Assembly: GCF_009696605.1 (NCBI RefSeq)
Contig: NZ_VULR01000005.1
Coordinates: 62,001-126,000, forward strand
Length of the DNA stretch: 64,000 nucleotides
From: Anaerosalibacter bizertensis
GTDB lineage: Bacteria; Bacillota; Clostridia; Tissierellales; Sporanaerobacteraceae
Direction: 5' to 3'
Shown here: positions 50,660 to 59,546 of the stretch, in pieces
Position numbering within the stretch: position 1 is the stretch's first letter
Layout: each line of letters opens with the position of its first letter
The notes under the pieces: generated by a model
Told to the model about the DNA's origin: nothing
Seen by the model: the letters and a program-made list of their open reading frames with translations, nothing else
Database searches by the model: none
Made by a program: the position numbers and the translations under genes

Positions 50660-52984
50660 TTATTTATGAGAGCAAGAAAAATGCTTAACTCTATCACTTT
50701 CTTCAGCTCTTTTTGCATTATTAAATCTATCCAATGTTCCTACAAGGTATCCAGTTATGCGGCGAATTCTTTGGAATTTAATATCCCCTTCTTCTCTTCC
50801 ACACTTAGGACATGTATCCCCTATAATGCCTGTATATCCACAAACTGGATCCCTATCTACAGGATGATTTATAGAGCCATATCCTACTCCTGATTCCTTC
50901 ATAGCCCTTACTATTTTTTCAAAAGCTTCTAAGTTTTGAGTTGGATCTCCATCTAATTCTATATAAGTAATATGGCCTCCATTAGTTAATTCATGATAAG
51001 GAGCTTCTGTTTTTATTTTGTGGAAAGCATTGGTTTCATAATATACTGGTACATGGAAACTATTTGTATAGTATTCCCTATCTGTTACCCCTTCGATTTC
51101 TCCAAAGATTTCCCTATCCATCCCTACAAATCTTCCTGCAGTTCCTTCTGCTGGAGTTGCTATAAGAGAAAAATTCATATTATGCTTTTTACTTGCTTTA
51201 TCCATCTTTTCACGCATAAAACCTATTATCTCTAATCCTAACTTTTGAGATTCTTCCGATTCTCCATGATGTTTTCCAGTCAATGCTTTTAAACACTCTG
51301 CAAGTCCTATAAATCCTGCAGTAAGAGTACCATGTTTTAAAACATCTCTTACTTCATCTTCTTTATCTAATTTATCAGAATCTATCCATACGCCTTGGCC
51401 CATTAAAAATGGATAGTTCTTTACCTTTTTGCGAGCTTGAATTTCAAATCTCTCAACTAATTGTTCTATAACTAAGTCTACAGTTCTATCTAGTTCTTCA
51501 AAAAATAGATCAATATTCTTTTCACTTTTTAAAGCAAGTCTTGGAAGGTTTACAGTAGTAAAGCTTAGGTTCCCTCTTCCATATATAATTTCCTTTGATG
51601 GATCATATACATTTGCTGCCACTCTAGTCCTACATCCCATATAAGCTATTTCTGTTTCAGGATGGCCTGGTTTATAGTATTGCAAATTATAAGGGGCATC
51701 TATAAAAGAGAAATTAGGAAATAGTCTTTTCGCACTTACTCTACAAGATAGTTTAAATAAGTCATAGTTTGGGTCTCCCGGATTATAGTTTACTCCCTCT
51801 TTCACTTTAAATATCTGAATAGGGAATATTGGTGTTTCACCATTTCCAAGTCCAGCTTCTGTAGCAAGAAGAAGATTCTTTATTACCATTCTAGCTTCTT
51901 CAGATGTATCAGTTCCATAGTTAATAGAACTAAAAGGTATTTGAGCTCCTGCTCTACTATGCATTGTATTTAAATTATGAATAAGAGCCTCCATAGCCTG
52001 ATAGGTCTTCCTATTTGTTTCTTTAATTGAGTTCTTTTCAACAAAATCTTGTATTTTATCAACCGAAGATTCGTCTTCTAATAACTCTAATAGATACTCT
52101 TTCTCTGCTTTTTTATACTCTTCACTTTCAGCTAAAGTAGGAATCAATCCCTGTTCTTCTTCTGTTTTTACAAATATATTATTAACCTTTTCTTCTAATT
52201 CTTCTCCAACCATTAAGTTTATAGCTTTAATTAAATTATGTCTATAAACTTTTTTATAAGTTTTTCTTACTCCAGGAGCCATTGAATAGTCAAAATTAGG
52301 CACACTTTGACCACCATGCTGATCATTTTGGTTTGATTGTATTGCAATACATGCTAATGCTGCATAGCTTTGTATATCATTAGGTTCCCTTAGGTATCCA
52401 TGACCTGTACAAAAACCACCTTTAAATAAATTCAATAAATCAATTTGACAACAAGTAGTAGTCAATGTTAAAAAATCTAAATCATGTATATGTATGTCCC
52501 CATTTTTATGGGCATGAGAATGATCAGGATTTAGTATAAATAAATCATAAAATTGCTTTGCACCTTCAGAACCATATTTAAGCATAGTCCCCATGGCAGT
52601 ATCTCCATCTATATTAGCATTTTCTCTCTTTAAATCATTATCTTTAGCTTCTTTAAAAGTTAAATCTTCATAGACCTTCATAAGTCTAGTATTCATTTCT
52701 CTAGCTTTGTTTCTCTCCGACCTGTAAAGAATATATTCTTTCGCTGTTCTAGCATGGCCACTTTCTATAAGTATTTTTTCAACTCCATCTTGAATGTCTT
52801 CAACCTCTGGAATCTCCCCTTTAAAATTATCCTCTAAATACAGTGTTACTTCTTCAGCTAATTTTAATGCAGTATTATAATCTTGTCCTCCAACAGCTTC
52901 AGCTGCTTTAAAGATAGCATTTGCAATTTTTTCTATATTAAAAGGTACCTCTCTGCCATCTCTTTTTTTAATCTTTGTAATCAT
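50660..52984 (-). CDS. nrdD: Anaerobic (class III) ribonucleoside-triphosphate reductase
   Basis: A 774-residue protein. An N-terminal ATP-cone (to about residue 90) begins KKRDGREVPFNIEKIA. The glycyl-radical end reads RRITGYLVGTLDRFNNAK, and a zinc site is formed by CGYTG and CPKCGRE. It makes deoxyribonucleotides without oxygen. AAGGAGG precedes the ATG. Its promoter carries two NrdR-type boxes. It is transcribed with nrdG. Confidence 0.96.
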   Translation of the reverse strand: MITKIKKRDGREVPFNIEKIANAIFKAAEAVGGQDYNTALKLAEEVTLYLEDNFKGEIPEVEDIQDGVEKILIESGHARTAKEYILYRSERNKAREMNTRLMKVYEDLTFKEAKDNDLKRENANIDGDTAMGTMLKYGSEGAKQFYDLFILNPDHSHAHKNGDIHIHDLDFLTLTTTCCQIDLLNLFKGGFCTGHGYLREPNDIQSYAALACIAIQSNQNDQHGGQSVPNFDYSMAPGVRKTYKKVYRHNLIKAINLMVGEELEEKVNNIFVKTEEEQGLIPTLAESEEYKKAEKEYLLELLEDESSVDKIQDFVEKNSIKETNRKTYQAMEALIHNLNTMHSRAGAQIPFSSINYGTDTSEEARMVIKNLLLATEAGLGNGETPIFPIQIFKVKEGVNYNPGDPNYDLFKLSCRVSAKRLFPNFSFIDAPYNLQYYKPGHPETEIAYMGCRTRVAANVYDPSKEIIYGRGNLSFTTVNLPRLALKSEKNIDLFFEELDRTVDLVIEQLVERFEIQARKKVKNYPFLMGQGVWIDSDKLDKEDEVRDVLKHGTLTAGFIGLAECLKALTGKHHGESEESQKLGLEIIGFMREKMDKASKKHNMNFSLIATPAEGTAGRFVGMDREIFGEIEGVTDREYYTNSFHVPVYYETNAFHKIKTEAPYHELTNGGHITYIELDGDPTQNLEAFEKIVRAMKESGVGYGSINHPVDRDPVCGYTGIIGDTCPKCGREEGDIKFQRIRRITGYLVGTLDRFNNAKRAEESDRVKHFSCSHK

Positions 52985-53073
52985 ATAATTGGCCTCCTTA
53001 AAAATTTAGCACTTTTATTTTTTATTTTTTGTGATAAACTATATTAGTTATATATTTTAATTTCCATTAGTAA

Positions 53074-53120
53074 TTACTACATATTGTTACTATATGATAA
53101 CAAACAACTATATATTGTGT
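53074..53120 (-). promoter_or_regulatory. Paired NrdR boxes upstream of nrdD
   Basis: Box 1 (53105-53120) reads ACACAATATATAGTTG on the minus strand, close to the NrdR consensus. Box 2 (53074-53089) reads TAACAATATGTAGTAA. The boxes are 31 bp apart start to start (15-bp gap), the spacing typical of NrdR pairs, and overlap the promoter. Confidence 0.75.
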
Positions 53121-53123
53121 CAA
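53094..53123 (-). promoter_or_regulatory. Sigma-A promoter of nrdDG
   Basis: On the minus strand a perfect TTGACA (53118-53123) and TATCAT (53094-53099) are 18 bases apart. NrdR box 1 covers the spacer and -35 end. Confidence 0.75.
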
Positions 53124-53170
53124 TAGTTTTAAAAAGCCTTTCTATTTTAAAATCATAAGATTATATATCA

Positions 53171-53205
53171 TTTAAAAAGAGAACCTACTAGGTTCTCTTT
53201 TTAAA
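53171..53205 (-). terminator. Terminator after degV
   Basis: AAAAAGAGAACCTA pairs perfectly with TAGGTTCTCTTTTT around one base, with T-run on both strands, 16 bases past the stop. Confidence 0.88.
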
Positions 53206-53220
53206 ATTTTAAGTTTTATA

Positions 53221-54054
53221 TTAAAAAGCTATAACTATTCCGCCATCGTTTGCATAAACAGAACTTAATCCGGCCATTTCTACAACTATAATATCCTTAA
53301 AGTTATACCTTTTGCTTATTTCATCCTTAAGTTTATTTGCTCTTTCTTCATTATTACAATGAGATATTCCAAGTACCTTGTCTTCAATATCCTTTCCTTC
53401 TTCTCCTATTATATCAACAAGCCTCCTAAAAGCTTTTTTAGTACCTCTCACCTTATCAACCAACCTGATAGTACCCTTTTCATCTGAACCCATAATAGGC
53501 TTTATAGATAAAAAAGAAGCAATATGTCCAGCAATTTTAGTCAGTCTACCACCTTTAATTAAATTATCTAAATTATCAAGTATGAAAAAAGTCTTCATTT
53601 CATTGATATATTGTTCTATTTTATTTACTATATCAAGATTATCATATTTTTCTTGTATAAGCTCAAAGATTTTCATACTAATGAGGGTTTCCCCTATTGA
53701 GGCACTTTTAGAATCAAATACATGAATAAATTTTTCCGCACTATCAGCAATAATATTCTTAGCAAGGATTGCAGAATTGTATGTTCCACTTAATTGTGAA
53801 GATATTGTTACTACAAATACATTCTCACCTTCTTCATATTCTTTAAGAAAATCTCCTGGAGAAGGACTTGATGTTTTAACATGATTTTTACTGTTTTTCA
53901 TGTTTTCTAAAAGTTCATCTACATTTAAATTTTCGTCATCTACAAAAGTTTCTTCGTCTATGTCTATTTTCAGCGGAACCAATCCAACATCCATTTGTTT
54001 TTTTAATCCCTCATTTAAATCGCAACTGCTATCACTAACTATTTTGTATTCCAT
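53221..54054 (-). CDS. DegV-family fatty-acid-binding protein
   Basis: A 277-residue protein with the DegV N-terminal IVSDSSCDLN, a TSSPSPGDF loop, ISSQLSGTYNSA and the late domain LIKGGRLTKIAG. The family binds fatty acids and hands them to fatty acid kinase (FakB role). No fakA is adjacent. GGGTGA precedes the ATG. Confidence 0.92.
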   Translation of the reverse strand: MEYKIVSDSSCDLNEGLKKQMDVGLVPLKIDIDEETFVDDENLNVDELLENMKNSKNHVKTSSPSPGDFLKEYEEGENVFVVTISSQLSGTYNSAILAKNIIADSAEKFIHVFDSKSASIGETLISMKIFELIQEKYDNLDIVNKIEQYINEMKTFFILDNLDNLIKGGRLTKIAGHIASFLSIKPIMGSDEKGTIRLVDKVRGTKKAFRRLVDIIGEEGKDIEDKVLGISHCNNEERANKLKDEISKRYNFKDIIVVEMAGLSSVYANDGGIVIAF

Positions 54055-54171
54055 TATTTCACCCCATCTTCTTTTAATTGGTGTGTATTTATACTACCAT
54101 TTATTGCTTTCAGTTACAATAGGGACTCATAAATTGATCTATTTTATTTAAAAAACATGGAAAATTATAAA

Positions 54172-54648
54172 CTAAATATCTAAATTAATATGGCAATATC
54201 CTCCAGGATTCTTCTTTAAATACTTTTGATGATACTCCTCAGCATCATAGAAAGAATAAAGAGGCTTTACTTCTGTAACAATAGGTTTATCATATCTTTT
54301 CTGTTCTTCTTTTAAGCTCTTTTCAATAGTTGAAAGATCTACCTCATCTATATAATAAATACCTGTTCTATACTGATGACCTATGTCTGGACCCTGTTGA
54401 TTTAACAATGTTGGGTTTATTATTCTCCAAAAACTAGATAACAGCTGTTCAAGAGAAACCACATTCTCATCATATTTTACATAGCAAGCTTCTGCATGCC
54501 CAGTCTTTCCTGTACATACTTCTTCATAAGTAGGATTTTCTTTCCTGCCATTAGCATAACCTACTTTTGTTTCTTCAACTCCATCAATTCTCGACATATA
54601 CTCTTCTACTCCCCAAAAACAACCACCTGCAAAAACTATCTCCTTCAT
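54172..54648 (-). CDS. msrA: Peptide methionine-(S)-sulfoxide reductase
   Basis: About 158 residues with the catalytic GGCFWG at the start (nucleophile Cys), followed by TKVGYANG and the [12 protein letters not shown] motif. It reduces methionine-S-sulfoxide in proteins. ATG 54648 is chosen; the GTG at 54657 lies in the GAGGTGA ribosome site. No MsrB is fused or adjacent. Confidence 0.94.
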   Translation of the reverse strand: MKEIVFAGGCFWGVEEYMSRIDGVEETKVGYANGRKENPTYEEVCTGKTGHAEACYVKYDENVVSLEQLLSSFWRIINPTLLNQQGPDIGHQYRTGIYYIDEVDLSTIEKSLKEEQKRYDKPIVTEVKPLYSFYDAEEYHQKYLKKNPGGYCHINLDI

Positions 54649-54720
54649 ATTTATCACCTCTACAAAATATTTTACCCATAGATATTTAAATGATTCTCAT
54701 AAAATATTTATTATTTTATT

Positions 54721-55413
54721 TCAATTAAATAATTTCATTAGCCAAGGTGCTAAAAAAACCGTTATAAGACCTGCCACACTTATAGACAATGAACCCATCC
54801 CCCCTTGAGTTTCACCTAATTCCATTGCCTTAGCAGTTCCTAGTGCATGGGCTCCACTACCTAGACCTACTCCCTGGGCAGTTTCATCTTTTACTCCAAA
54901 AACCTTATATATATAAGGCCCCAATATACTTCCAACAATACCTGTAAGAGTTGTTGCAGCTACTGTTAAGCTCGGAATACCTCCTATTTCTTTGGAAATT
55001 TCAATAGATATAGCCGCAGTTACAGATCTAGGAACAAGGGATAGTACTATATTTTCTTCTAATCCAAATAATTTACTTAGAAAATATGTGCTAACTATGG
55101 CTGTAAATGCTCCTACTAATATTCCTACTAATATGGGTATTCCACTTTTTTTAAGCTTTTCAATTTGCCTATACAACGGTACTACAAGTACTACTGTAGC
55201 TGGTCCTAAAAAGAAAGTTATTATACTGCCACCTTTTTCATATATTTCATAATCAATATCAAAATATAATAAAAAACTTATAATCAGAGTTACAGATATA
55301 AGCATTGGATTTAATATAGCTATCTTTGTCTTTCTATTTATAAATAATCCTATTTCAAAAGTTATTATAGAAATTAAAATCCCAAATATAGGTGTATTCA
55401 AATATTTAGCCAT
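54721..55413 (-). CDS. lrgB: LrgB-family membrane protein
   Basis: About 230 residues, highly hydrophobic with about six helices. It matches LrgB/CidB (TLSKLFGLEENIVLSLVP-like middle with RSVTAAISIEI, then GSGAHALGTAKAMELGE). It acts with LrgA in a membrane system linked to murein hydrolase control or pyruvate transport. ATG 55413 is chosen, 9 bases after GAGGAG. It overlaps lrgA by 8 bases. Confidence 0.88.
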   Translation of the reverse strand: MAKYLNTPIFGILISIITFEIGLFINRKTKIAILNPMLISVTLIISFLLYFDIDYEIYEKGGSIITFFLGPATVVLVVPLYRQIEKLKKSGIPILVGILVGAFTAIVSTYFLSKLFGLEENIVLSLVPRSVTAAISIEISKEIGGIPSLTVAATTLTGIVGSILGPYIYKVFGVKDETAQGVGLGSGAHALGTAKAMELGETQGGMGSLSISVAGLITVFLAPWLMKLFN

Positions 55414-55771
55414 CTTTTCCATCTCCTCTTTGCAGCTTTTTTAATCCCTGTACTGTTAAGCCAGTTACTCCAATAACTATAATAGTTGATAAAGTTATTA
55501 TTATTGTAATTGGTAGCCAGTCATCCTTAACATATTCTAGAGATGAAATTATACCTACTGCCGGTGGTATGAAGAAAAAAGTTATATGTTCTAATAAAAA
55601 TTTACTTACATCTTCTATCATTTCTATTTTTATAATTCCTGTCATAAGACATGCTAAAAGAATTATCATTCCTATAATAGTTCCCGGTATAGGTAATCCT
55701 ATAATATTTTGAAACAAATGTCCTGCAAATAATACTCCAAATATTATAGCCAATTGTCTAAATATCTTCAT
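55406..55771 (-). CDS. lrgA: LrgA/CidA-family holin-like membrane protein
   Basis: A 121-residue protein with four hydrophobic segments and the family pattern LFQNIIGLPIPGTIIGMIIL, then FFIPPAVGI. GAAAGGAG lies 8 bases before the ATG. It is the partner of lrgB, which it overlaps. A direct repeat of 10 bp (55847-55872) lies upstream. No LytSR system is visible in the window. Confidence 0.88.
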   Translation of the reverse strand: MKIFRQLAIIFGVLFAGHLFQNIIGLPIPGTIIGMIILLACLMTGIIKIEMIEDVSKFLLEHITFFFIPPAVGIISSLEYVKDDWLPITIIITLSTIIVIGVTGLTVQGLKKLQRGDGKDG

Positions 55772-55846
55772 GTAGACTTTCTCCTTTCAACTAAAAACAA
55801 AATTTTATATATTAAATATTATATTGTATATTTCTAATTTAAGCTA

Positions 55847-55872
55847 TAAAATACATTTACCCTAAAATACAT
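55847..55872. repeat. Direct 10-bp repeat upstream of lrgA
   Basis: TAAAATACAT occurs twice, 16 bp apart start to start, about 75-100 bases upstream of lrgA. The period is not the usual LytTR one (about 21 bp), so the binding protein is unclear. Confidence 0.4.
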
Positions 55873-55888
55873 TTTTTAAATATATCAA

Positions 55889-55926
55889 AAAACAGGAGAT
55901 AAAAGTATACTTTTATCTCCTGTTTT
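55889..55926 (-). terminator. Terminator with 19-bp perfect palindromic arms
   Basis: A perfect palindrome from AAAACAGGAG to CTCCTGTTTT, with T-rich flanks on both strands, lies just past the MATE gene stop. Confidence 0.85.
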
Positions 55927-55934
55927 CATTTTAG

Positions 55935-57299
55935 CTACATACTTTCTGTAACATTTTTAACCCATTTCTTAGAAATCAATCTAGGTATACCTATAACTGC
56001 TTTTACTACTTCTTCTAATGATACAAAGGCTACAATTATATGGACTGGAAGTTTAAATACTAATGCTCCTAAAAAAGCCATAGGTACTCCTACTAACCAT
56101 ACTGAGCCTAATTCTAAAAACAGGGAGAATTTTGTATCTCCTCCACCCCTTAAAACTCCTACTATCATAGTACCATTAAACATCTTTATAAAAAATACAA
56201 TTCCAATTACTTTAAGGATATTTTTAGCAATTTCATATACTTCTGGAGTTAGCTTTCTAAATAATTTAAGAACTGTCCCTGCTGAGAAAAATAATCCCAT
56301 TCCAAGTACAACTCCTGTCATAGTAGCTATAGTTAAAAATCTTTTTGAATATTCAACAGCTAATTTCTCTTCATTGCCACCTATTTTATTCCCTACCATT
56401 ACAGTGGCTGCATTGGCTAAACCTCTGGAAATTACCATAAATATGTTTTGTACAGTAGTTGCTATTTGAACTGCTGCTATAGCTTCCTTTCCTATTCTTG
56501 CATAGGCTATAGAATACATAATATTTCCTAATGCCCAAATAGCTTCATTTAAAATAACTGGATAAGTAGTTTTAATATACTTCATAAAATAATCCTTTCC
56601 CCATCCAGTTAAATCCTTTATACTTGCTGCTAAAACCCCTCTATCAGAATATACCGCATATAATATAAATCCTAACTCTACTATTCTAGCTATTAAAGTT
56701 CCATAAGCAGCACCTTTAACCCCTAATCTAGGAAAACCAAATTTTCCAAATATAAGTAAATAATTAAAAAATGTATTGGTTACAAAGGATATAGCGCTAA
56801 CCACCATAGGCATTCTAGCTTGGCCAATACTTCTAGCTGCTACACTATATGAAAAACCAATAGCTGTAACAATATAGCTTAGAGATACAATTTTCAAATA
56901 ATCTGCCCCTAAAGCTACTACTTCTGCATCTTTAGTAAAAATATTCATTAAAAATTCAGGGACAAAAAAAGCAGCTATAGTAAAAAGTATTCCTACTACA
57001 CTACCTAAGCAAATAGCTAGTCCCAATATTTTTCTTATATTTTTAATATCCTCTTTTCCCCAAAATTGTGATATAAATATGGATGAACCACTATTTATAC
57101 CAAATACTATAAGCATATAAAAGAAGAAGACTTGGTTGGCCAGGCCAACAGCTGCTATGCTAGCATCACCAAGACTGCTAATCATCAGTGTGTCTACCAT
57201 ATTTAGAGAAGATGTAATTAAATTTTGAAGTGCAATAGGAAGAGCAATTCCCAACATTCCTTTAAAAAATGTCTTATCTTTCCACATAGACTCTACCAT
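55935..57299 (-). CDS. MATE-family efflux transporter
   Basis: A 454-residue membrane protein with about twelve helices in two MatE halves (about 15-175 and 240-400). Family features include GIALPIALQNLITSSLNMVD at the start and an internal repeat (TYPVILNEAIWALGN). It exports cationic drugs or metabolites by Na+ or H+ antiport. AGGGGGAG lies 4 bases before the ATG; a second ATG (57287) is possible. It has its own terminator. Confidence 0.9.
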   Translation of the reverse strand: MVESMWKDKTFFKGMLGIALPIALQNLITSSLNMVDTLMISSLGDASIAAVGLANQVFFFYMLIVFGINSGSSIFISQFWGKEDIKNIRKILGLAICLGSVVGILFTIAAFFVPEFLMNIFTKDAEVVALGADYLKIVSLSYIVTAIGFSYSVAARSIGQARMPMVVSAISFVTNTFFNYLLIFGKFGFPRLGVKGAAYGTLIARIVELGFILYAVYSDRGVLAASIKDLTGWGKDYFMKYIKTTYPVILNEAIWALGNIMYSIAYARIGKEAIAAVQIATTVQNIFMVISRGLANAATVMVGNKIGGNEEKLAVEYSKRFLTIATMTGVVLGMGLFFSAGTVLKLFRKLTPEVYEIAKNILKVIGIVFFIKMFNGTMIVGVLRGGGDTKFSLFLELGSVWLVGVPMAFLGALVFKLPVHIIVAFVSLEEVVKAVIGIPRLISKKWVKNVTESM

Positions 57300-57428
57300 T
57301 CAACTCCCCCTTTACTATTAATATTCTATATATCTATAAAAGAGTAACATTACTATGTTATCATATTTTTTTACATATGTGAATGAAAAGTAATATTTTT
57401 TATAAGATATACTTTAAATATTAAAAAA

Positions 57429-57448
57429 AGGCACTTAATTAAGTGCCT
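57429..57448 (-). terminator. Terminator at the end of the first LCP gene
   Basis: AGGCACTTAATTAAGTGCCT is a perfect 20-base palindrome followed by T's on the minus strand. It overlaps the stop codon (57435-57437). Confidence 0.75.
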
Positions 57449-58388
57449 CTTCTTCCTGATTTATATTACTATCTTCATATATAAATTCATGAATCTGTTT
57501 TTCCGTCTCTTCTAAATCTGTAACTAGGTACCATACTTTTCCTATAAACTCTCCATGGCTATGCTCATCTTTAGGAAATCTATTTTGTTCTAAAGTCTTA
57601 ATATTATTAGTCAAGCCATAAGTTCCAAGTTTCACTATATCCATTTTTGTAAGGCTTGTCTCTACATAAGGAAAAACACTATCTACTACTTCTGGATATT
57701 TTGTTATTCCTATGTTCTTCCCTTTTTCAAATATTTCTTCTATTACCCTTCTCTGTCTTTCTGTTCTTTCATAATCTCCATTCCCTATTTTCCTTATTCT
57801 AGAATAGGTAAGAGCTTCCTGACCATTTAAATGATTCATTCCTGGTGTTTTAATTGAACTATTTTTAATATGCTTATTTATTTCCCTTACCTCTGATTCA
57901 TTTAATTCAATATTCACTCCGCCTATAGTATCTACAACCTTTTCAAAACTATCAAAATTTACAAAAGCATAATCCCTTATATTCAAATTAAAATTTTCGT
58001 TTAATGTTCTAATAGCAAGTTCTGGTCCTCCATAGGCATAGGCATGATTTATCTTTGTCATACCATGTCCATAAACATCAACATAGGTATCCCTCATAAT
58101 TGAAGATAATTTTAATTTCTTATTAGCTTTATCTATACTCAATATCATTATTGAATCAGAACGGGATACATCCTTTTCATCTCTTCCATCTCCGCCAAAT
58201 AATGCTATATTTATTACTTTATTATCTTTATCTTTCTCTTTATAATTATCCTTAGGCTTTATACCTAAATCCTTATCTTCTTTAGATATTTTTACAGTTT
58301 TAATATCATTCAAATAAGAATATCCATATAAAAATACTCCTAATATCAGCGCACAGACTACTATTATTGCTATATTTCTCTTCTTCAT
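57435..58388 (-). CDS. LytR-CpsA-Psr (LCP) family ligase, copy 1
   Basis: About 317 residues. One N-terminal TM helix (about 5-25) puts the LCP domain outside. Conserved features are GGDGRDEKDVSRSDSIMIL, the MRDTYVDV Arg/Asp loop, AYAYGGPELAIRTLNE and GGVNIEL. LCP enzymes move teichoic acid or polysaccharide chains from lipid carrier to peptidoglycan. ATG 58388 is used, 8 bases after AGGAG. Parts of its DNA are nearly identical to copy 2 (57961-58109 against 59089-59237). Confidence 0.92.
   Translation of the reverse strand: MKKRNIAIIVVCALILGVFLYGYSYLNDIKTVKISKEDKDLGIKPKDNYKEKDKDNKVINIALFGGDGRDEKDVSRSDSIMILSIDKANKKLKLSSIMRDTYVDVYGHGMTKINHAYAYGGPELAIRTLNENFNLNIRDYAFVNFDSFEKVVDTIGGVNIELNESEVREINKHIKNSSIKTPGMNHLNGQEALTYSRIRKIGNGDYERTERQRRVIEEIFEKGKNIGITKYPEVVDSVFPYVETSLTKMDIVKLGTYGLTNNIKTLEQNRFPKDEHSHGEFIGKVWYLVTDLEETEKQIHEFIYEDSNINQEEEALN
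57481..57581. repeat. Duplicated C-terminal segment of LCP copy 1
   Basis: About 101 bases near the 3' end of LCP copy 1 match 58582-58682 in copy 2 with 4 differences by direct comparison. Sequence outside this block and the central block is much less alike. Confidence 0.7.
57961..58109. repeat. Central LCP segment nearly identical to copy 2
   Basis: These 149 bases match 59089-59237 at 145 positions by direct comparison. They encode the MRDTYVDV to NIRDYAFV core. Confidence 0.8.
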
Positions 58389-58522
58389 TCCCCTCACTCC
58401 TGATTTTAAATACTTTTCCTAAAAACCAGAAGCTTCACCATCCTTTCTTTAATTTTTGCTAGCTTTTTATCTATTATACTATATCTTTCTACAAATTTGT
58501 TTATATTCCTTTAATTATATAT

Positions 58523-58549
58523 AAAAAGAAACCTTTTAGGTTTCTTTTT
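58523..58549 (-). terminator. Terminator after the second LCP gene
   Basis: AAAAAGAAACCT pairs perfectly with AGGTTTCTTTTT across a 3-base loop. It overlaps the stop codon at 58548. Confidence 0.8.
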
Positions 58550-59546
58550 AGTCTATTTTAACTTGATCCATAGTTTCATAAATAAATTCATGGATCTGTT
58601 TTTCCGTCTCTTCTAAATCTGTAACTAGATACCATACTTTTTCTATAAACTCTCCATGGCTATGCTCATCTGTAGGAAATCTAGCTTGATCTATAGTTTG
58701 TATATTATTAGTTAGAACATAGGTCCCGAGTTTCATTATTTCCATTTTTGAAAGACTGGTCTCTATATAAGGAAAAATGATATCAATTATTGCTGGATAC
58801 TTACTTATATCTACATCTTTTCCTTTTTTAAATAATTCATCCATTACCTTTCTCTGTCTTTCCGTTCTTTCATAATCTCCTCCTCCTACCTTCCTTATTC
58901 TAGAATAGGCTACTGCCTGTTCTCCATTCAAATGGTTCATTCCAGAATTTCTAATTAAAGTAGGCTCTGTATTTTTTATGGCTGCTACCTCTCTTATACA
59001 TCTGTTTATCTCTTTTATCTCTATTTCTTTTATATCCATATCAATTCCGCCTACAGCATCTACAAGTTCTTCAAAACTATAAAAATCTACAAAAGCATAA
59101 TCCCTTATATTCAAATTAAAATTTTCGTTTAATGTTCTAATAGCAAGTTCTGGCCCTCCATAGGCATAGGCATGATTTATCTTTGTCATACCATGATCAT
59201 AAACATCAACATAAGTATCCCTCATAATTGAAGATAACTTTACTTTTTTATGGACTTTATCAATACTTAAAACCATTATAGCATCTGAATGAACTACATC
59301 TTCTTTACCTCTTCTATCTCCACCAAATAATGCTATATTTATAATTTCATCTTCCTTATCTTTCTTCTTTATTCCTAAACTTTCATCATCTTTAGATATA
59401 TTAGTAGTTTTTAGATTATTTAAGTGGGCATTTACATAGGCAAATGTTGCTAAAATTATAATTGTTACAATCAATAGTATTCTTCTAAATCGTCTCTTCC
59501 TCTTTGCTAACTTTTTCGTCTTCTTTCTCTCTCTTCTAGAATCCAT
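58548..59546 (-). CDS. LytR-CpsA-Psr (LCP) family ligase, copy 2
   Basis: A 332-residue protein. A strongly basic start (RRERKKTKKLAKRKRRFRR) precedes one TM helix (about 22-41) and an extracytoplasmic LCP domain, with the same core motifs as copy 1. GGAGG lies 6 bases before the ATG, and the start overlaps the polysaccharide deacetylase gene by 11 bases. It has a longer middle insertion than copy 1. The two copies are probably a tandem duplication with later gene conversion. Confidence 0.92.
   Translation of the reverse strand: MDSRRERKKTKKLAKRKRRFRRILLIVTIIILATFAYVNAHLNNLKTTNISKDDESLGIKKKDKEDEIINIALFGGDRRGKEDVVHSDAIMVLSIDKVHKKVKLSSIMRDTYVDVYDHGMTKINHAYAYGGPELAIRTLNENFNLNIRDYAFVDFYSFEELVDAVGGIDMDIKEIEIKEINRCIREVAAIKNTEPTLIRNSGMNHLNGEQAVAYSRIRKVGGGDYERTERQRKVMDELFKKGKDVDISKYPAIIDIIFPYIETSLSKMEIMKLGTYVLTNNIQTIDQARFPTDEHSHGEFIEKVWYLVTDLEETEKQIHEFIYETMDQVKID
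58582..58682. repeat. C-terminal LCP segment nearly identical to copy 1
   Basis: Matches 57481-57581 with 4 differences in about 101 bases. Confidence 0.7.
59089..59237. repeat. Central LCP segment nearly identical to copy 1
   Basis: Matches 57961-58109 at 145 of 149 positions. The four differences are single-base changes. Confidence 0.8.
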
